A DNA stretch of 64,000 bases from NCBI GenBank assembly GCA_035610365.1, contig CM069436.1, positions 37,827,117 to 37,891,116 on the forward strand. The letters run 5' to 3'. The notes beneath the pieces are model-generated. The model was not told where the DNA came from and ran no database searches. It worked only from the letters and a program-made list of their open reading frames with translations. Below, in pieces: positions 10,908 through 21,976 of the stretch. A program made the position numbers and the translations under genes. Position 1 is the stretch's first letter. The number at the start of each line of letters is the position of its first letter. The DNA is from Aquatica leii. Taxonomy: Eukaryota; Arthropoda; Insecta; Coleoptera; Lampyridae.

Positions 10908-12146
10908 ATGTCAATCGAAGATAAGAAAGGAAGAATGGCGTCAAGTTCTAATAATTATGTACCAATGGCTAATATTAATACTATTAGTGAGCTGAAATTG
11001 GATACGGGGAACAATTCTGTGGCATGGAAATTTTTTCCATGCCACAAAATCAAATTCAAATCAATCAAAAATTTGATTTTTTTTTAACGGCTGGTGACTT
11101 CCGATAATCGTAAAATTGCCCTGTTATTGCATAGTATCGGTGATAAAGCTTTGGAAATTTATAATTCTTTTAATTTATCAGAAGAGGAAAAAACGTTTGA
11201 TAAGGTTAAAAAGTTGTTAGATGAACATTTTATTCCAAAAAAGAGTATCACACTGGAAAGACATAAATTTTTTACACGTGTACAAACTGCTAACGAATCG
11301 TTTGACGATTTTGTTGCCGATTTACATAATAAAAGTTTAAACTGTGAATTTAAAAATATGAGAGAAGAATTAGTGCGCGATATTTTAATTGTTGATATAA
11401 ATAATATTACGGTTAAGGAGAGATTACTACGAGAAGACAATCTGAATTTAGAAAAAGCCGTAAACATTTGTAAAGCTGCTGAATTATCGCATAAACAAGT
11501 GCAAGAAATTGGAATGGCAGAAAAAGAATCTGTCATGCTGCACGTTAATAGAAGAAACTTGTCCGGTAATCGTAACACTAAGTTACAAATTAAAAATTCA
11601 AATCAAAAAGACAGACATTGTTTTAAATGTGGTAACGAATGGTATCCAAACCATAACTGCCCTGCTAAAGGTGTCTCATGTAGGAAGTGCCATGGTAAAA
11701 ATCATTACGCCCGCATGTGTAAAAAGAAGAATACTTTCCGGCGAGGTCAATTTATTCACGTAGCGCAAGTCGAAGGTTCAAGTATTACACCAAATCAAGA
11801 AATCGAGGAAATATTTGTAGGTAACATATATTCAAGCGATAATAATACAAATGAATGGTTTGAATCTTTATTTATTAATAATAACGAGATTAAAGTAAAA
11901 TTAGATAGTGGCGCTCAAGTTAATTGTTTATCATATAACCTTTATAAAAGTTTAGATTTAAATCCTAAATTTATTGTTAATAATGCCAAATTTAAACTTA
12001 CTAGACTTGATAGTAAAAACATATCTGTTAAAGGTGTTTGTACAATTAAATGTTATTTATCAAATAACAAACCTGTTAACACTGAATTTGTTATTGTATA
12101 CTCAGATTGTGTTACAATTTTAGGTCTTAAAACATGCATTGACTGA
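10908..12146 (+). pseudogene. gag-protease region of the 133-bp-LTR retrotransposon
   Basis: I place the start at ATG 10908 (MSIEDKKGR), because the later open frame from 11094 lacks a proper start. Gag contains the retrotransposon-gag core (IGDKALEIYN, about 11140), then two zinc-knuckle-like motifs (CFKCGNEWYPNHNC and CRKCHGKNHYARMC, about 11615-11715). The aspartic protease follows, with VKLDSGAQVNCLS (about 11895-11935). The frame is disturbed at 11020-11095, where a short perfect palindrome replaces gag sequence, and it ends at an in-frame TGA at 12144-12146. Confidence 0.85.
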
Positions 12147-13253
12147 AATTTAATTTGTAGAAATGTTTTAAATATTAATATTAATAATGTTAATGACATT
12201 TAAAAAAAATTTGACGGAATTTTTAAAGGCATTGGTTGTTTTGATAATGAATATCATATTAATTTACATGCTAATGCGATACCTAAAGCTGACCTTCCGA
12301 GGCGAGTTTCTTTAGCAATGATAAAGCCATTTAAGTATGAAATAGATAGAATGCTGCGTAAAAATATTATTGAAAAGGTAGACGAACCGTCTACGTGGGT
12401 CAACTCGGTAGTTATAGTTAAAAAGAAAAATAATTCGTTGAGAGTGTGTTTAGATCCGCGTGATTTAAATCAATTTATAATCAGAAAAAATAAGCAATTG
12501 CCTACTGTAGAGGATACTATTGAAAAATTAAGCAACGCGCGGTACTTTACAACATTAGATTGTAATAGTGGTTTTTGGACTGTTAAGCTTGATGAAGCTA
12601 GTTCCAAATTGTGTACTTTTTCTACACCTTTTGGTAATTATCGGTATAAAAGACTTCCATTTGGTTTATCTGTTTCTACGGAAGCATTCCAAGAACGAAT
12701 GGAAAAAATATTTAAAGACGTTGAAGGAGTATCCTTTTATGTAGACGATGTTGTTGTGTTTGGGGAATCAGTTAACGAACACAATAAAAGATTAGAAAAA
12801 GTGTTGGAAATTGCAAAAAATAATAATATAAAGTTTAACAAAGAAAAATCAAAAATTTGTAAAGAACAAATAAAATTTTTAGGTGTCATAATAAATAAAG
12901 ATAGTGTTTATCCAGACCCATCAAAAGTTAATGCCATTACGGAAATAGTATCTCTAAAAGATAAAAAAGATTTAGAAAGATTTCTTGGATTAACAAATTA
13001 CTTATCTAAATTTATTGTAAACTATTCAAGCATTACAGCACCATTAAGAACCTTGCTTAAAAAAGATGCTATTTTTAGTTGGCAACAAATTCATGAAAGT
13101 GCTTTTAAAACAATTAAAAAATTATTAACTAATGCTCCAGTTCTACAAATTTTTGATATCAACAAAGAAACAGTGGTCTCTGTCGATTGTAGTTCAGAAG
13201 GGGTCGGTGCATGTTTAGTTCAGGATGGCTTATGCTTCCAAAGCTTTATCTGA
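12147..13253 (+). pseudogene. Reverse transcriptase of the 133-bp-LTR retrotransposon
   Basis: Same frame as gag-protease, after stops at 12144 and about 12201. FDGIFKGIGCF and the LPRRV box lead into the polymerase: SLRVCLDPRDLNQFI, then FTTLDCNSGFW, FGLSVSTEAFQERM and the catalytic YVDD within VSFYVDDVVVFG (about 12735-12770), then KFLGVIINKD and the thumb. The frame is lost at about 13225 in the connection to RNase H (GACLVQDG), where a small deletion shifts it relative to the next segment. Confidence 0.88.
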
Positions 13254-14858
13254 TTGTCAGAAACAATACGCTCAAATAGAAAAAGAAATGTTTGCTATTG
13301 TTTTTGGTTGTAACAGATTACATAAATATATTTTAGGCAAAAAAGTAAAATTTGAAACCGATCATTTAGCATTAGAAACGTTATTTAAGAAACCTTTAAA
13401 TAAAGTCCCTATTCGCATACAAAGAATGATGCTTAAAGTTCAAGGGTACGATATTGTTGTTAAATACGTTCCTGGTAAAAAAATGTTTATTTCGGATTTT
13501 TTAAGTAGGTCATATTTAACAAATGTAGATGAGAATGACATTTTAGATGATGATCAATTCAATAATGAAATTGTTTGTCATGTTAACGCTACTTTTGAAT
13601 ATTTGCCAGTATCAATAGAGAAAAGAGAATTAATTAAACTTAAAACTAAAGAAGATCCTATGATGCGTAAATTAATAGAATACATTCAAAATGGTTGGCC
13701 ACAAAATAGAAATAATGTAGATAATATTGTAAAACCATTTTGGAACATAAGACATGAGTTACATATAATTAATGACATAGTTTTTAAAAACGAATTAATT
13801 GTTATTCCAATGTCATTGCAAAAGATGATGCTAAATTTAATACACGAAGAACATTTTGGTTATCAAACTTGTATACGAAGATCAAAAACTGTTTTGTATT
13901 GGCCAGGCATTCAGGCACAAATTAAAGATGTTTGTTTAAATTGCCAAACGTGTACTATGTATAGAGTAAATAATTCAAAAGAACCTATTCAGTTTCATGA
14001 TATTCCTTCATTACCGTGGCTAAAATTGGGTACTGATCTTTTTGAATTTAACAAATTGTATTATGTTATCGTTGTAGATTATTATAGTAAATTTATTGAA
14101 ATTGCTAAATTAGAAGATTTGTCGTCTAATACGGTTATTTTACACCTTAAGTCAATTTTGGCACGACATGGCATTCTCGTAGAAATTGTCTCTGATAACG
14201 GTACGCAATTTTCAAGTCGAGAATTTAAAACTTTTTCGCAACAGTATGGTTTTAAACATACAACTTTATCTCCAAATTATCCACTATCCAATGGACTTGC
14301 GGAGTCTAGTGTAAAAATTGTTAAGCAATTATTGAGAAAAGCGTACCATGATCATTCTGATCCATATTTGGCCTTATTAAATTTTAGAAATTCACCTAAA
14401 AATGGAATGCCATCGCCTGCTAATCTGTTATTTAATATAAACTTAATCAAGATCGAAAAAATGAATTTCGAATCAAATCTTATTATAACAGAAATACGAA
14501 AACGTTAAGCAAAATTCAAAACAACAAAGCAGTTGTTTTTAAAAAGAAAGTTGACGATAAAGTTTGGACACTAGGAAGAGTGATTGCAAAAAGTTCTTAT
14601 CCGCGTTCATATGAAATCGAGGATGATAACGGTGGTGTGTTTCGCCAAAACAGAAACCAAATTATTGAAACTAATAAATTAAATATTAATAATAAAACCG
14701 ATAAAATTAATAATTTGGAAAACCAAGAAAACGGGTCAAATCAAAATAGTGAGGAAGAAACCTTTTTGCAAAATCTTAAAAATTATAAAACAAAAAGTGG
14801 TAGGGTTGTTAGAATTCTAGAGAGGTTAAACTTAGATTTAGTTAATTATTGTTACTAA
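13225..14858 (+). pseudogene. RNase H and integrase of the 133-bp-LTR retrotransposon
   Basis: RNase H begins AYASKALSDCQKQYAQIEKE and ends near GKKMFISDFLSR. The integrase has the HHCC zinc finger (HEEHFG ... CLNCQTC, about 13845-13950) and a DDE core: D in LGTDLFEF, D in VSDNGTQF, E in NGLAESSVK. The main frame stops at 14508 after a deletion near 14430. A C-terminal piece (about 14480-14858) with PRSYEIEDDNGGVFRQNR matches the integrase tail of K02A2.6-like elements. All catalytic residues are visible but the polyprotein is split. Confidence 0.87.
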
Positions 14859-14905
14859 TTTTTTTTGGTCATATATTAGAATGTATATTTATTAGACGAA
14901 GGGAA

Positions 14906-15038
14906 TGTTGCATATATGTATTGATAGAGAGTGTGGCATTAGACGTGCGCGTATGCAGAGTTCCCCAAGTCATAGATGAACAATATAAGTTAAGTTTGGG
15001 AACGCGTTTTTAATTAATAAAAGTCCAAATCCACAACA
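14906..15038 (+). repeat. 3' LTR (133 bp)
   Basis: Second copy of the 133-bp LTR, with three substitutions against the left copy (about 2%). It is preceded by the purine tract and followed by the ATGTT target duplicate. Confidence 0.93.
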
Positions 15039-15043
15039 ATGTT

Positions 15044-16018
15044 AAAAGACGAAATCAGCGAAATATTCTAAAAACACCGCCAGGATTAACAAAATTCAAT
15101 GAACATATTTCAACAGATGCTTTCCATTTATTTATCTCAGAAGACATTATAGACATAATGCTTAGAGAAACAAACATTCGAGCTAGAAGAATTGTAGGCG
15201 ATACGTGGAAGCCAGTAGATGCAAATGAGTTACATGCATTTTTTGGATTACTGCTTCAATTTACGTCTATGTCTTTGGCGAAGGAGCTACTGCAGCAATC
15301 AAAAACCTTGACCGGAACAATTTGTAAAACACGTAGGGATATACCAAAAGAATTTTTGCCAAAAAGAAATTAAGCAGAATACTCAAGCGAAATTCTATAT
15401 GGAGAAGACACAATTTTAGTATCTTACGTACCTAAAAAATATAGAAGCGTTATGCTACTTTCAACGCAACACCAAAATTTGGAATTGTCCGGAGAACACC
15501 TCAGTTACAAACCGCAAGTTATCTTGGACTATAATATCTGCAAAGGAACTGTGCACAGCGTCGATATAATGGTGAAGGAATACTCATGCAGAAGAAATAC
15601 AAATCGCTGGTCTCTTGTTCTATTTTTTAATTTCCTTGATATTGCTGCCATGAATGAATTTATTCTATACACTACAAATTTTGGAAATTTTGAAAAAGGG
15701 AAAACATCCCGAAGGAGATTATTTTTGCAAAAACTTGGGTTTGAATTAGTAATCCCACATATCAAAAAATGTACACTTCAAGGATTACCAATACATGTGC
15801 AGAATGCAATAGCGATGGTTTTGGCAGACACAGAACCAAAAAAAGTGGGACCGCAAGACGAAACTATCGCTCGCTCAAAAAAAAGTTGTTGTAAGATATG
15901 TCCAAGAGCAAATGACAAAAAATGTTCGGAAACATGTAAAAAGTGCAAACTCTTTGTATGTAAACAACATTGCCAGAAAACAACTACAATAATATGTAAT
16001 AGTTGTTGCCCCCACTAA
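15044..16018 (+). pseudogene. piggyBac-like transposase, C-terminal part with internal deletion
   Basis: Continues the transposase from 10612. TPPGLTKFN and FHLFISEDIIDIML, then the WKPVDANELHAFFGLLL motif (about 15210-15265), are typical of the piggyBac transposase domain. At about 15275 the frame jumps (SMSLAKELLQQSK), skipping the region that should carry the first catalytic aspartates. It resumes around KTRRDIPKEF (stop at 15371) and, from about 15452, runs through VHSVDIMVKEYSC (late catalytic region) to a Cys-rich tail (CCKICPR ... CKKCKLFVCKQHC ... CNSCC), the usual C-terminal zinc-binding domain. Non-functional. Confidence 0.85.
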
Positions 16019-16239
16019 TTTATGTTTACATTTTATTTTTATATTTTTATTAGTTTATATGAAATCTAATGTTAATTTAAAATGTTAATAAAGGTTACCA
16101 TTACAAATTAATCGGTTTTTCTTTACAAAATAAGAAAAAAAACTTGGGGTCAAATCTGACACCACTTGGTAATCGGCGCCTCAAAAATTGCTTGGTAATC
16201 CAAAGTTTAAAAAATTTTTGGTCTACTTTTATTTTTTTG

Positions 16240-16910
16240 TTATTTAATAAATATTTGGTAGTATCTAATAACTCCTAAAAATCCTTTAATTTGCTTTTGC
16301 GTTCTTGGTATGGGATAATTTTTTATTGCTTCGATTGTGTTACGGTTTGACTTTATTTTTTTGAATGTGATTATGTGTCCTAAAGATTCTGTTTTCTTCT
16401 TGCAAAATTCGCATTTGTCAAGTTGTAGTTTTAAATTATGAGTTTCTAATTTTTTAGATACCTCTTCTAACGATGTTTTGGGTTCCTCTAGGTTAGGTGA
16501 GAATATTATTATGTCGTCCAAATTAACTAAACAATGTGTATTTGTTAATTCTTTGAGCACATGGTTTATCATTCTTTGAAATGTCGCTGGTCCTTCTTTA
16601 ATCCGAATGGCATACGGTTGAATTCAAACTGTCCGAATTACGTATTAAATGCTGTTTTTTGTTTTGAGTTCTGGTCCATTTTTATTTGCTGATAGCCCGA
16701 TGTGAAGTCTAAAGCACTGAAACATTGTGCTCTTTCTAATTTATCCAAAATATCTTCAATGTTCGGTAAATGTATCGATCGTCTATAGTTTTTGCGTTTA
16801 ATTATCGGTAATCGATAACCATTTTGGTTTTTCCTATTTCTGAAGCGTTTGATTTTTTTTTAGCTAAATGTACGGGAAATTCGCAAGGTGACTGGTGCTT
16901 CACCTTAAAA
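16240..16910 (-). pseudogene. Ty3/Gypsy reverse transcriptase remnant (outer element, 5' piece)
   Basis: On the minus strand, from about 16905 downward: SPCEFPVHLAKKK, MVIDYR, LNAKTIDDRY, then after frameshifts the catalytic LDDIIIF (about 16510), LDKCEFCKKKTESLGHIIT and RTQKQIKGFLGVIRYYQIFIK-type thumb ending at 16240. The rest of this pol (RNase H, integrase) is found at 8570-9805, on the far side of the piggyBac insertion. Several stops. The valine- or methionine-type residue before DD is replaced by leucine. Confidence 0.8.
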
Positions 16911-17673
16911 AAATCCTACCATATCAAGTGAAACAGATAAGATATAAGTTACATCAAAAATTGCAGGGTCTTTTTATAAACCAATAACAGTGAACGGTTC
17001 TAAGAGGAAAGATTATAAGAATATTTCTCTTTAAAAAAAACAGGTTTATACATATCTAGTATCACTAAAGTTTGTGTTTCATATAAGATTAGATTTTTTT
17101 AGTAAGGTAGTAACATTTATTTATACAAACTTTATTAATTTCTACTCAACATATATTTGGATGATTTTTAAAAACCGGAAGTTATTGTTCACTTACAATA
17201 AATTACAATTAATTTACCTGAAATTGTAAAAAAAAATTTGCCACCATTAAATATTCCATCAAGCACCATATTAGCAGATGATAATTGTATCAACGCTTTT
17301 TGTGCTGCTTTTATCGCAATCATCAATATTTCTTCGTTAGTGTACTGTAGTTATGTAATGACAAAAAACTTTAGAGTCGCCAAGTAAGAAATTAAAATCT
17401 ACTTAAAAATTATTATTTAAGTAGAAGCGTGTTTAGTAAAAAAATTATTGGAAAGTTTAAAATTCTGTTAAAATAAAAAAATTGTATTTATCTATATGAT
17501 TATAGAGATCAATTGGATAAACTTTTACCAACAACCACATTACCTGTTAAAACATGTTTTTTCAATAATTTAACAGAGACGCGGTTTGGCTCAAATTTAA
17601 GATTTTTAGTTTGACTATTAATTTTTGACTTGTTTGCATGTATACATAAACACTTATTCTTTCGCATTATTAT
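16911..17673. other. AT-rich spacer
   Basis: No gene recognised. The frame at 17709-17509 (-) has no domain and overlaps the hAT terminus. Confidence 0.3.
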
Positions 17674-18444
17674 TAGTGATGCGACAGACGTCTGCTTCTG
17701 CTTCCGCAACTGCGGAAGTTCTGTACCTTTTTTGACATCCGTTTCTGTTTCTGCTTTCGTAACTTTTAAAACGGAAATTTGAACGGAACTTTGCGACGGT
17801 AAAAGGAAAGCGCGCAGATGGTAGATGAGTGTGCTTAGGACCCGAAATTTGTTTAACGCGTCACTGATACGACATACCTTCTCCCAGAAGGTGCCGAACT
17901 CAAATGGAGTCTAACCTACGTCATCATATATGAATTCATCATTACAAGTTTTAGAAGTTTAGTATGAATTAAGACCAGCAAGACTCGATTACAAATAACG
18001 ATAATGACAATCTACCTTTGCAGACACAGTCATAACTACAAGAGTACAAAAAAAAAACATTTGCCTTTGCATGAGGATTCCTTTATGTAGTGGGAATGAA
18101 ATTCATAGAAATATACTAATGTTTTGCCATTAGTGCGCCAATATTTATCAGCTCCTCTCAGCAACGTCGCCAGTGTGCAATTATTTAGTGGAGCTGGTTT
18201 TATATATGAAGAACACCGGAACAGATTGTTAGGTGTAAAAGCGGCCAAAGTGCTTTTCATAAATATGATTTACCATTACTTAATTTTAAATATTAGTTTT
18301 ATGAAAAATTGTATTTGTCAAAAATTGTGCTTTTTTCCATGTATTAAACCTCCGCTTCCGTATCCGTTTCTGTTTCCGCAAAAATTTACTTTTTACATCT
18401 GTTTCCGTTTCTGCTTCCGTTTTGACACTTCCGTTGCATCACTA
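17674..18444 (+). mobile_element. hAT-type deletion derivative (771 bp) with perfect 8-bp target duplication
   Basis: The ends are inverted: TAGTGATGCGACAG at the left and the complement of TAGTGATGCAACGG at the right, followed inward by degenerate TTCCGTTTCTGCTTCCG-like subterminal repeats. The 8-bp duplication ATTATTAT flanks it (17666-17673 and 18445-18452), diagnostic of hAT insertion. Only a C-terminal scrap of transposase remains inside. Confidence 0.9.
18124..18290 (+). pseudogene. hAT transposase C-terminal dimerisation fragment
   Basis: The frame includes QYLSAPLSNVASVQLFSGAG followed by FIYEEHRNRLLGVKAAKVLF, the highly conserved hAT C-terminal dimerisation block (S-A-P, S-V-A-S, F-S-x-A-G, R-N-R-L). 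Nothing upstream in the element encodes the BED finger or catalytic core, so this is what remained after an internal deletion. Confidence 0.85.
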
Positions 18445-18452
18445 ATTATTAT

Positions 18453-20101
18453 ACGATTATCGGTTATACTTGGAGGACAATACTTAAATTTATTTGATGA
18501 TTTCTGAGAAGAAGTCGGTTACATTATAAATAAAATTTTAAGGAACACCTTTAAGAATAATTTTCTTCAAGAATCCCTTACGCATATTCAATTATCAACA
18601 CAGAAGGTTAAAATGTAAGTTATGTGGCATCATTAACAAGTACAAAATTGACCCGAGTGAAAATAATTTCTTTTTAACAAATTTGAATATCATTTCGCAA
18701 GGAAGCAACGATTTCCATGAACCTTTAATAAAAACCTAAAATTTCAAACTACATTATATCAAGATACAAAATATACAATAGAAACCGAAGCTGACAGCTA
18801 TATGAATTTAAATGTAAATGTGTAAATTGGCTCTAAAAATTTGTTAAATTGGTGAAAAAATTACGATCATAAACTTAAATTTAAGAAAAGTTGTCAAACG
18901 TGTATATATGTATATGCAAAATAGATAAACAAGTTTAAGTAGTGACAGCATACTCTTCATTTTATTTTTACATAATAATTTATTAAAACAAACTTTTAGT
19001 AAACAGTAGTTTAGTAACAATTGAAAGCTTAATTAAAACTTTTAATAAAAACTTTAAACATTAACGTTAACGTAGAAGAAGGTGAGTGAAATTTTAGGAA
19101 TTTATTATATTAAAAATTTTGGAAGCGTTAAATTTTATAAATTAAGTTACTAACTGCATGTTACGATGTCATGTTGTTAAATGCCCTAAAAAATTAAAAC
19201 ACACACACCGAAAATTTAAACGTAAAAATTAAACAACATAAATGATCAAATATATATTAAAAGACTAGTTTCTTATGGATCTATTTTAGCGCAGGAGGCC
19301 AAGTTTAGAAAACGACCGGGCGAAGCGGGGAGTGTTTTAACGGTCGAGTGCACCAACATGTCGTATGAAACGTATACTTTATACTATTTTTTCTATTTTG
19401 GAAATTATGTGTAAAAATAAACTTAAATTACATATTTACTTTTATTTTATTGATTAGAGAAAATAATTTTCTTTAATCATTTGTTGGCAACATTTCAAAT
19501 TTGACAAGTTAAATAGTTGGATTGCTGTATTTTAATTGTCAAATGACCGCAGCTAGTTTAATAAGAAATAATAAAAATCCATCTGCAATTAATTAATAAT
19601 TCCTTAAATAGTAGTGGATTAGACAATCATAAATTATTTTACTTATGAAAGTTACAAACATTTAGCGAACTCTGATTGGTGAAGTTGTTATACGTTTACG
19701 CTAAAATTCACGGTTATCAAATTTAGAAACAAACAACGAATTTAAAAAGTTGAAGTTTGTCTTTAGCAAAAACTTATCAATGCACTAATAAAAAGGTATC
19801 TACGCTACGGATTTATTATTTACACAATACAAAAATACCTTTAGTAATTGCTTTATTGCAATTTTCTAGTTTAAAATAAAGAATAAACAAAGATTTTTAA
19901 TTACACAAGCAACACACATATTTCTTAGCTTTGAGTCACATAGAATTAGTTAAAACCACATTTTTTTTAGATTTTACAACCACTTATTATTCCCATCATG
20001 TATTTTAGAATGATGTTTTTTAGTCTTATCCGCGTCAAGTCTTTGCGAATTCGTAAATAAAACACGTGATTCTGTGTGACGCACATCAAGTGTTATACAT
20101 A
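18453..20101. other. AT-rich spacer with one GC-rich island
   Basis: No gene recognised. A GC-rich island at about 19292-19352 contains CGACCGGGCGAAGCGGGG and later CGGTCGAGTG, a partial palindrome of the same style as those at 7.1 and 58.3 kb. Confidence 0.3.
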
Positions 20102-21864
20102 CAGGATGTATCTAAAATACTGCTACAAACTCAAAGAATAGTTTCCTTGTGGCGTTAAATAAAATTTGTTTCTTTAAAAATTTGATCTAAAGTGGTGAAG
20201 TTTTAAGATATTTGCTATTAAAGTTTTCAGGACGGTCCTGACTATCTAAACAAATAGAACTTTGTTGATTGTAACTAAGCGGTAAATTATGGGTAAATGA
20301 TATAAAATTCGTGAAACAAATTGATGTATTGTGTTAATTAATGTTTTCTTTAATCTCCCTTCAACTACAAAATCAATTGTTAATAAAATAATTAAGGCAG
20401 ATAGTAATGTTTATCTTCGGTTGTAACCAAAACAAGACTTCAAATAATTAAATGCAAAATTCAGCTTACTTAGAACTCCGTTTTAACTGATTTCTTTAGT
20501 TGATGCTAAGTGATTCGTGTAAACAAACTCGTACTTCATAATATTTAGTTTAATTTTTTTTATTATGTACAACTGCAAAATACAGTGATACTGTTTTAAT
20601 GTACAGTGAGTGTAATTATAACTTCCACACCACATGTAGATTATGGGTCGAACGATATCTTAATAGACAATTGCTTTCAATAAACTTTATTTGTGTGTGC
20701 AAGGGTTCTTCCCATTTACGAAGGCCGTGGTCAAGAAAGACCACCTCATGTATTAGCAACAAAAAAAGAATAATTGTTTTCAATAAAATCAAAATTTTAG
20801 TATTTTTTTTTTCATTAATGTATGTGCAGATATTGTAAATTGTAAAAGATTAGACACGAAGTAGCACTTGAGAAATAAATCGCGCAGATAACATGTCCCA
20901 TAGTACGCTAAATCGTGTTTTAAAGAATTTTTTTTTGTACCCTTACCAAGTTTAACGAGTTAACCTACGTTGACCTTGAACAACAGCTTGAGTTTTGTGA
21001 GTGGTTGCAGCAACAAGAAGTTTTTAACTCTGACCTTAGTGCCAAAATATTATTTTCACATGAGTGTTGTTTTACACCAAATGGAGTGCTGAATGTTTAC
21101 ATCATGCATGTTTGAAATAAAGAAAACCCTTATAAAATTCGACAAAGTAACTTTCAGTGGCGATTTTATATTATTGTTTGGGCTGGTATTTTAAGAAATA
21201 AATTAATTGGACCGTTTATTTTACTTGAAAGACTTACAAGCGACTTTTATAAAAAAACTTTTGCACAAGAATTTGATGAATAACCCCTTGAAGTTCACAG
21301 AACAGTGTGGTTTATGCACGATAAAACTCCTCTACATGCAAGTCGCCTCCTCTGAGATTTCTAAAATATAATTTGTAGGAGTTGTCGTATTGGAAGAAAC
21401 GGCACTCGACGGTGGTTCGCCCGTAGGCCAGATATTAACCTTATAGACTTTTTCTGGAGCTGTGTGAAATGTGATGTATACAAAACCCCCGTAAATAATA
21501 GACAAGAGCTGCAAATGTGCAGTTATTTAGGCAAGTAACGAACAACTTTTGGCAACGTTTAGGCATTTGTGCTTTATTCAATAACGAAGTATTACTACTG
21601 TACTTGAAAAGAATGTGCCGAATAGCAACTTCATTTAACCACATTAATGTAACTACGCGTTATCATATAACATTATTTTATATTTAGTGCCAGCAAATTT
21701 GAACTCCTTAAAACAATTTATATTTATTCGTGGTCTTAACAACCTTTGGAGACTACAGGTTCGTAATATACGATTTATTTTGCTAAAAATGTAGGTAAAA
21801 CTTTTATTTTGACATTGTTTATGCTCTAATTTCACATTACAACCCTTTAATCAGATACACCCTG
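20102..21864 (+). mobile_element. IS630/Tc1-mariner superfamily element, degraded
   Basis: Short inverted ends CAGGATGTATCT (20102-) and AGATACACCCTG (-21864) are each bordered by TA (20100-20101, 21865-21866). They enclose a transposase relic on the plus strand. Total 1763 bp. Ends of this CAGGGTGTATCT type are common on insect DDE elements of this superfamily. Confidence 0.75.
20880..21640 (+). pseudogene. DDE transposase relic (IS630/Tc1-mariner superfamily)
   Basis: Reading across several frames on the plus strand: YVDLEQQLEFCEWLQQQE, then ILFSHECCFTPNGVLN (first catalytic region, with His where Asp is usual), FYIIVWAGI, VWFMHDKTPLHASR (second aspartate), WIGRNGTRRW-like spacing, and RPDINLIDFFWSCVKCDVY (third acidic position region). 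At least four stops or frameshifts are present. The N-terminal helix-turn-helix is mostly unrecognisable. Confidence 0.75.
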
Positions 21865-21976
21865 TATAATAGAGTATTTTATTTACATTAGTAATGTTTA
21901 TAAAATAATTGGAGATTTTTAAAATGGCCGGTTTTACTGTAATAAGCTATAAATAATGTAATCGTAATTTTAAAAA

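Larger units (their letters stand above)
10617..15038 (+). mobile_element. Ty3/Gypsy-type LTR retrotransposon (K02A2.6-like) with 133-bp LTRs
   Basis: A 4.42-kb element inserted in the piggyBac transposase. It has two 133-bp LTRs with TG...CA ends, differing at three positions, and a perfect 5-bp target duplication ATGTT (10612-10616, 15039-15043). A primer-binding-like TGGTGTCAGG follows the left LTR, and the purine tract GAAGGGAA precedes the right one. The internal region encodes gag, protease, reverse transcriptase, RNase H and integrase in order. Mutations noted in the coding entries make it non-autonomous. Confidence 0.92.
9810..16243 (+). mobile_element. piggyBac-like element interrupting a Gypsy element; boundaries approximate
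   Basis: Between the two halves of the outer Gypsy pol lies a piggyBac-type unit. TTAA, the piggyBac target, occurs at both putative junctions (9806-9809 and 16244-16247). Near each end is a related GGGGTC-centred block followed by ACTTGGTAAYCG (about 9868-9900 and 16145-16180), but the two copies are in the same orientation, so the exact termini are unresolved. It contains transposase N- and C-terminal pieces separated by a LINE fragment and a whole LTR retrotransposon. Confidence 0.65.

Noticed and set aside
9868-16180. The GGGGTC...GACCCC blocks as terminal inverted repeats of the piggyBac element.
   Set aside because: The two blocks are in the same orientation, and each is itself nearly palindromic, so they cannot be taken as simple inverted termini.
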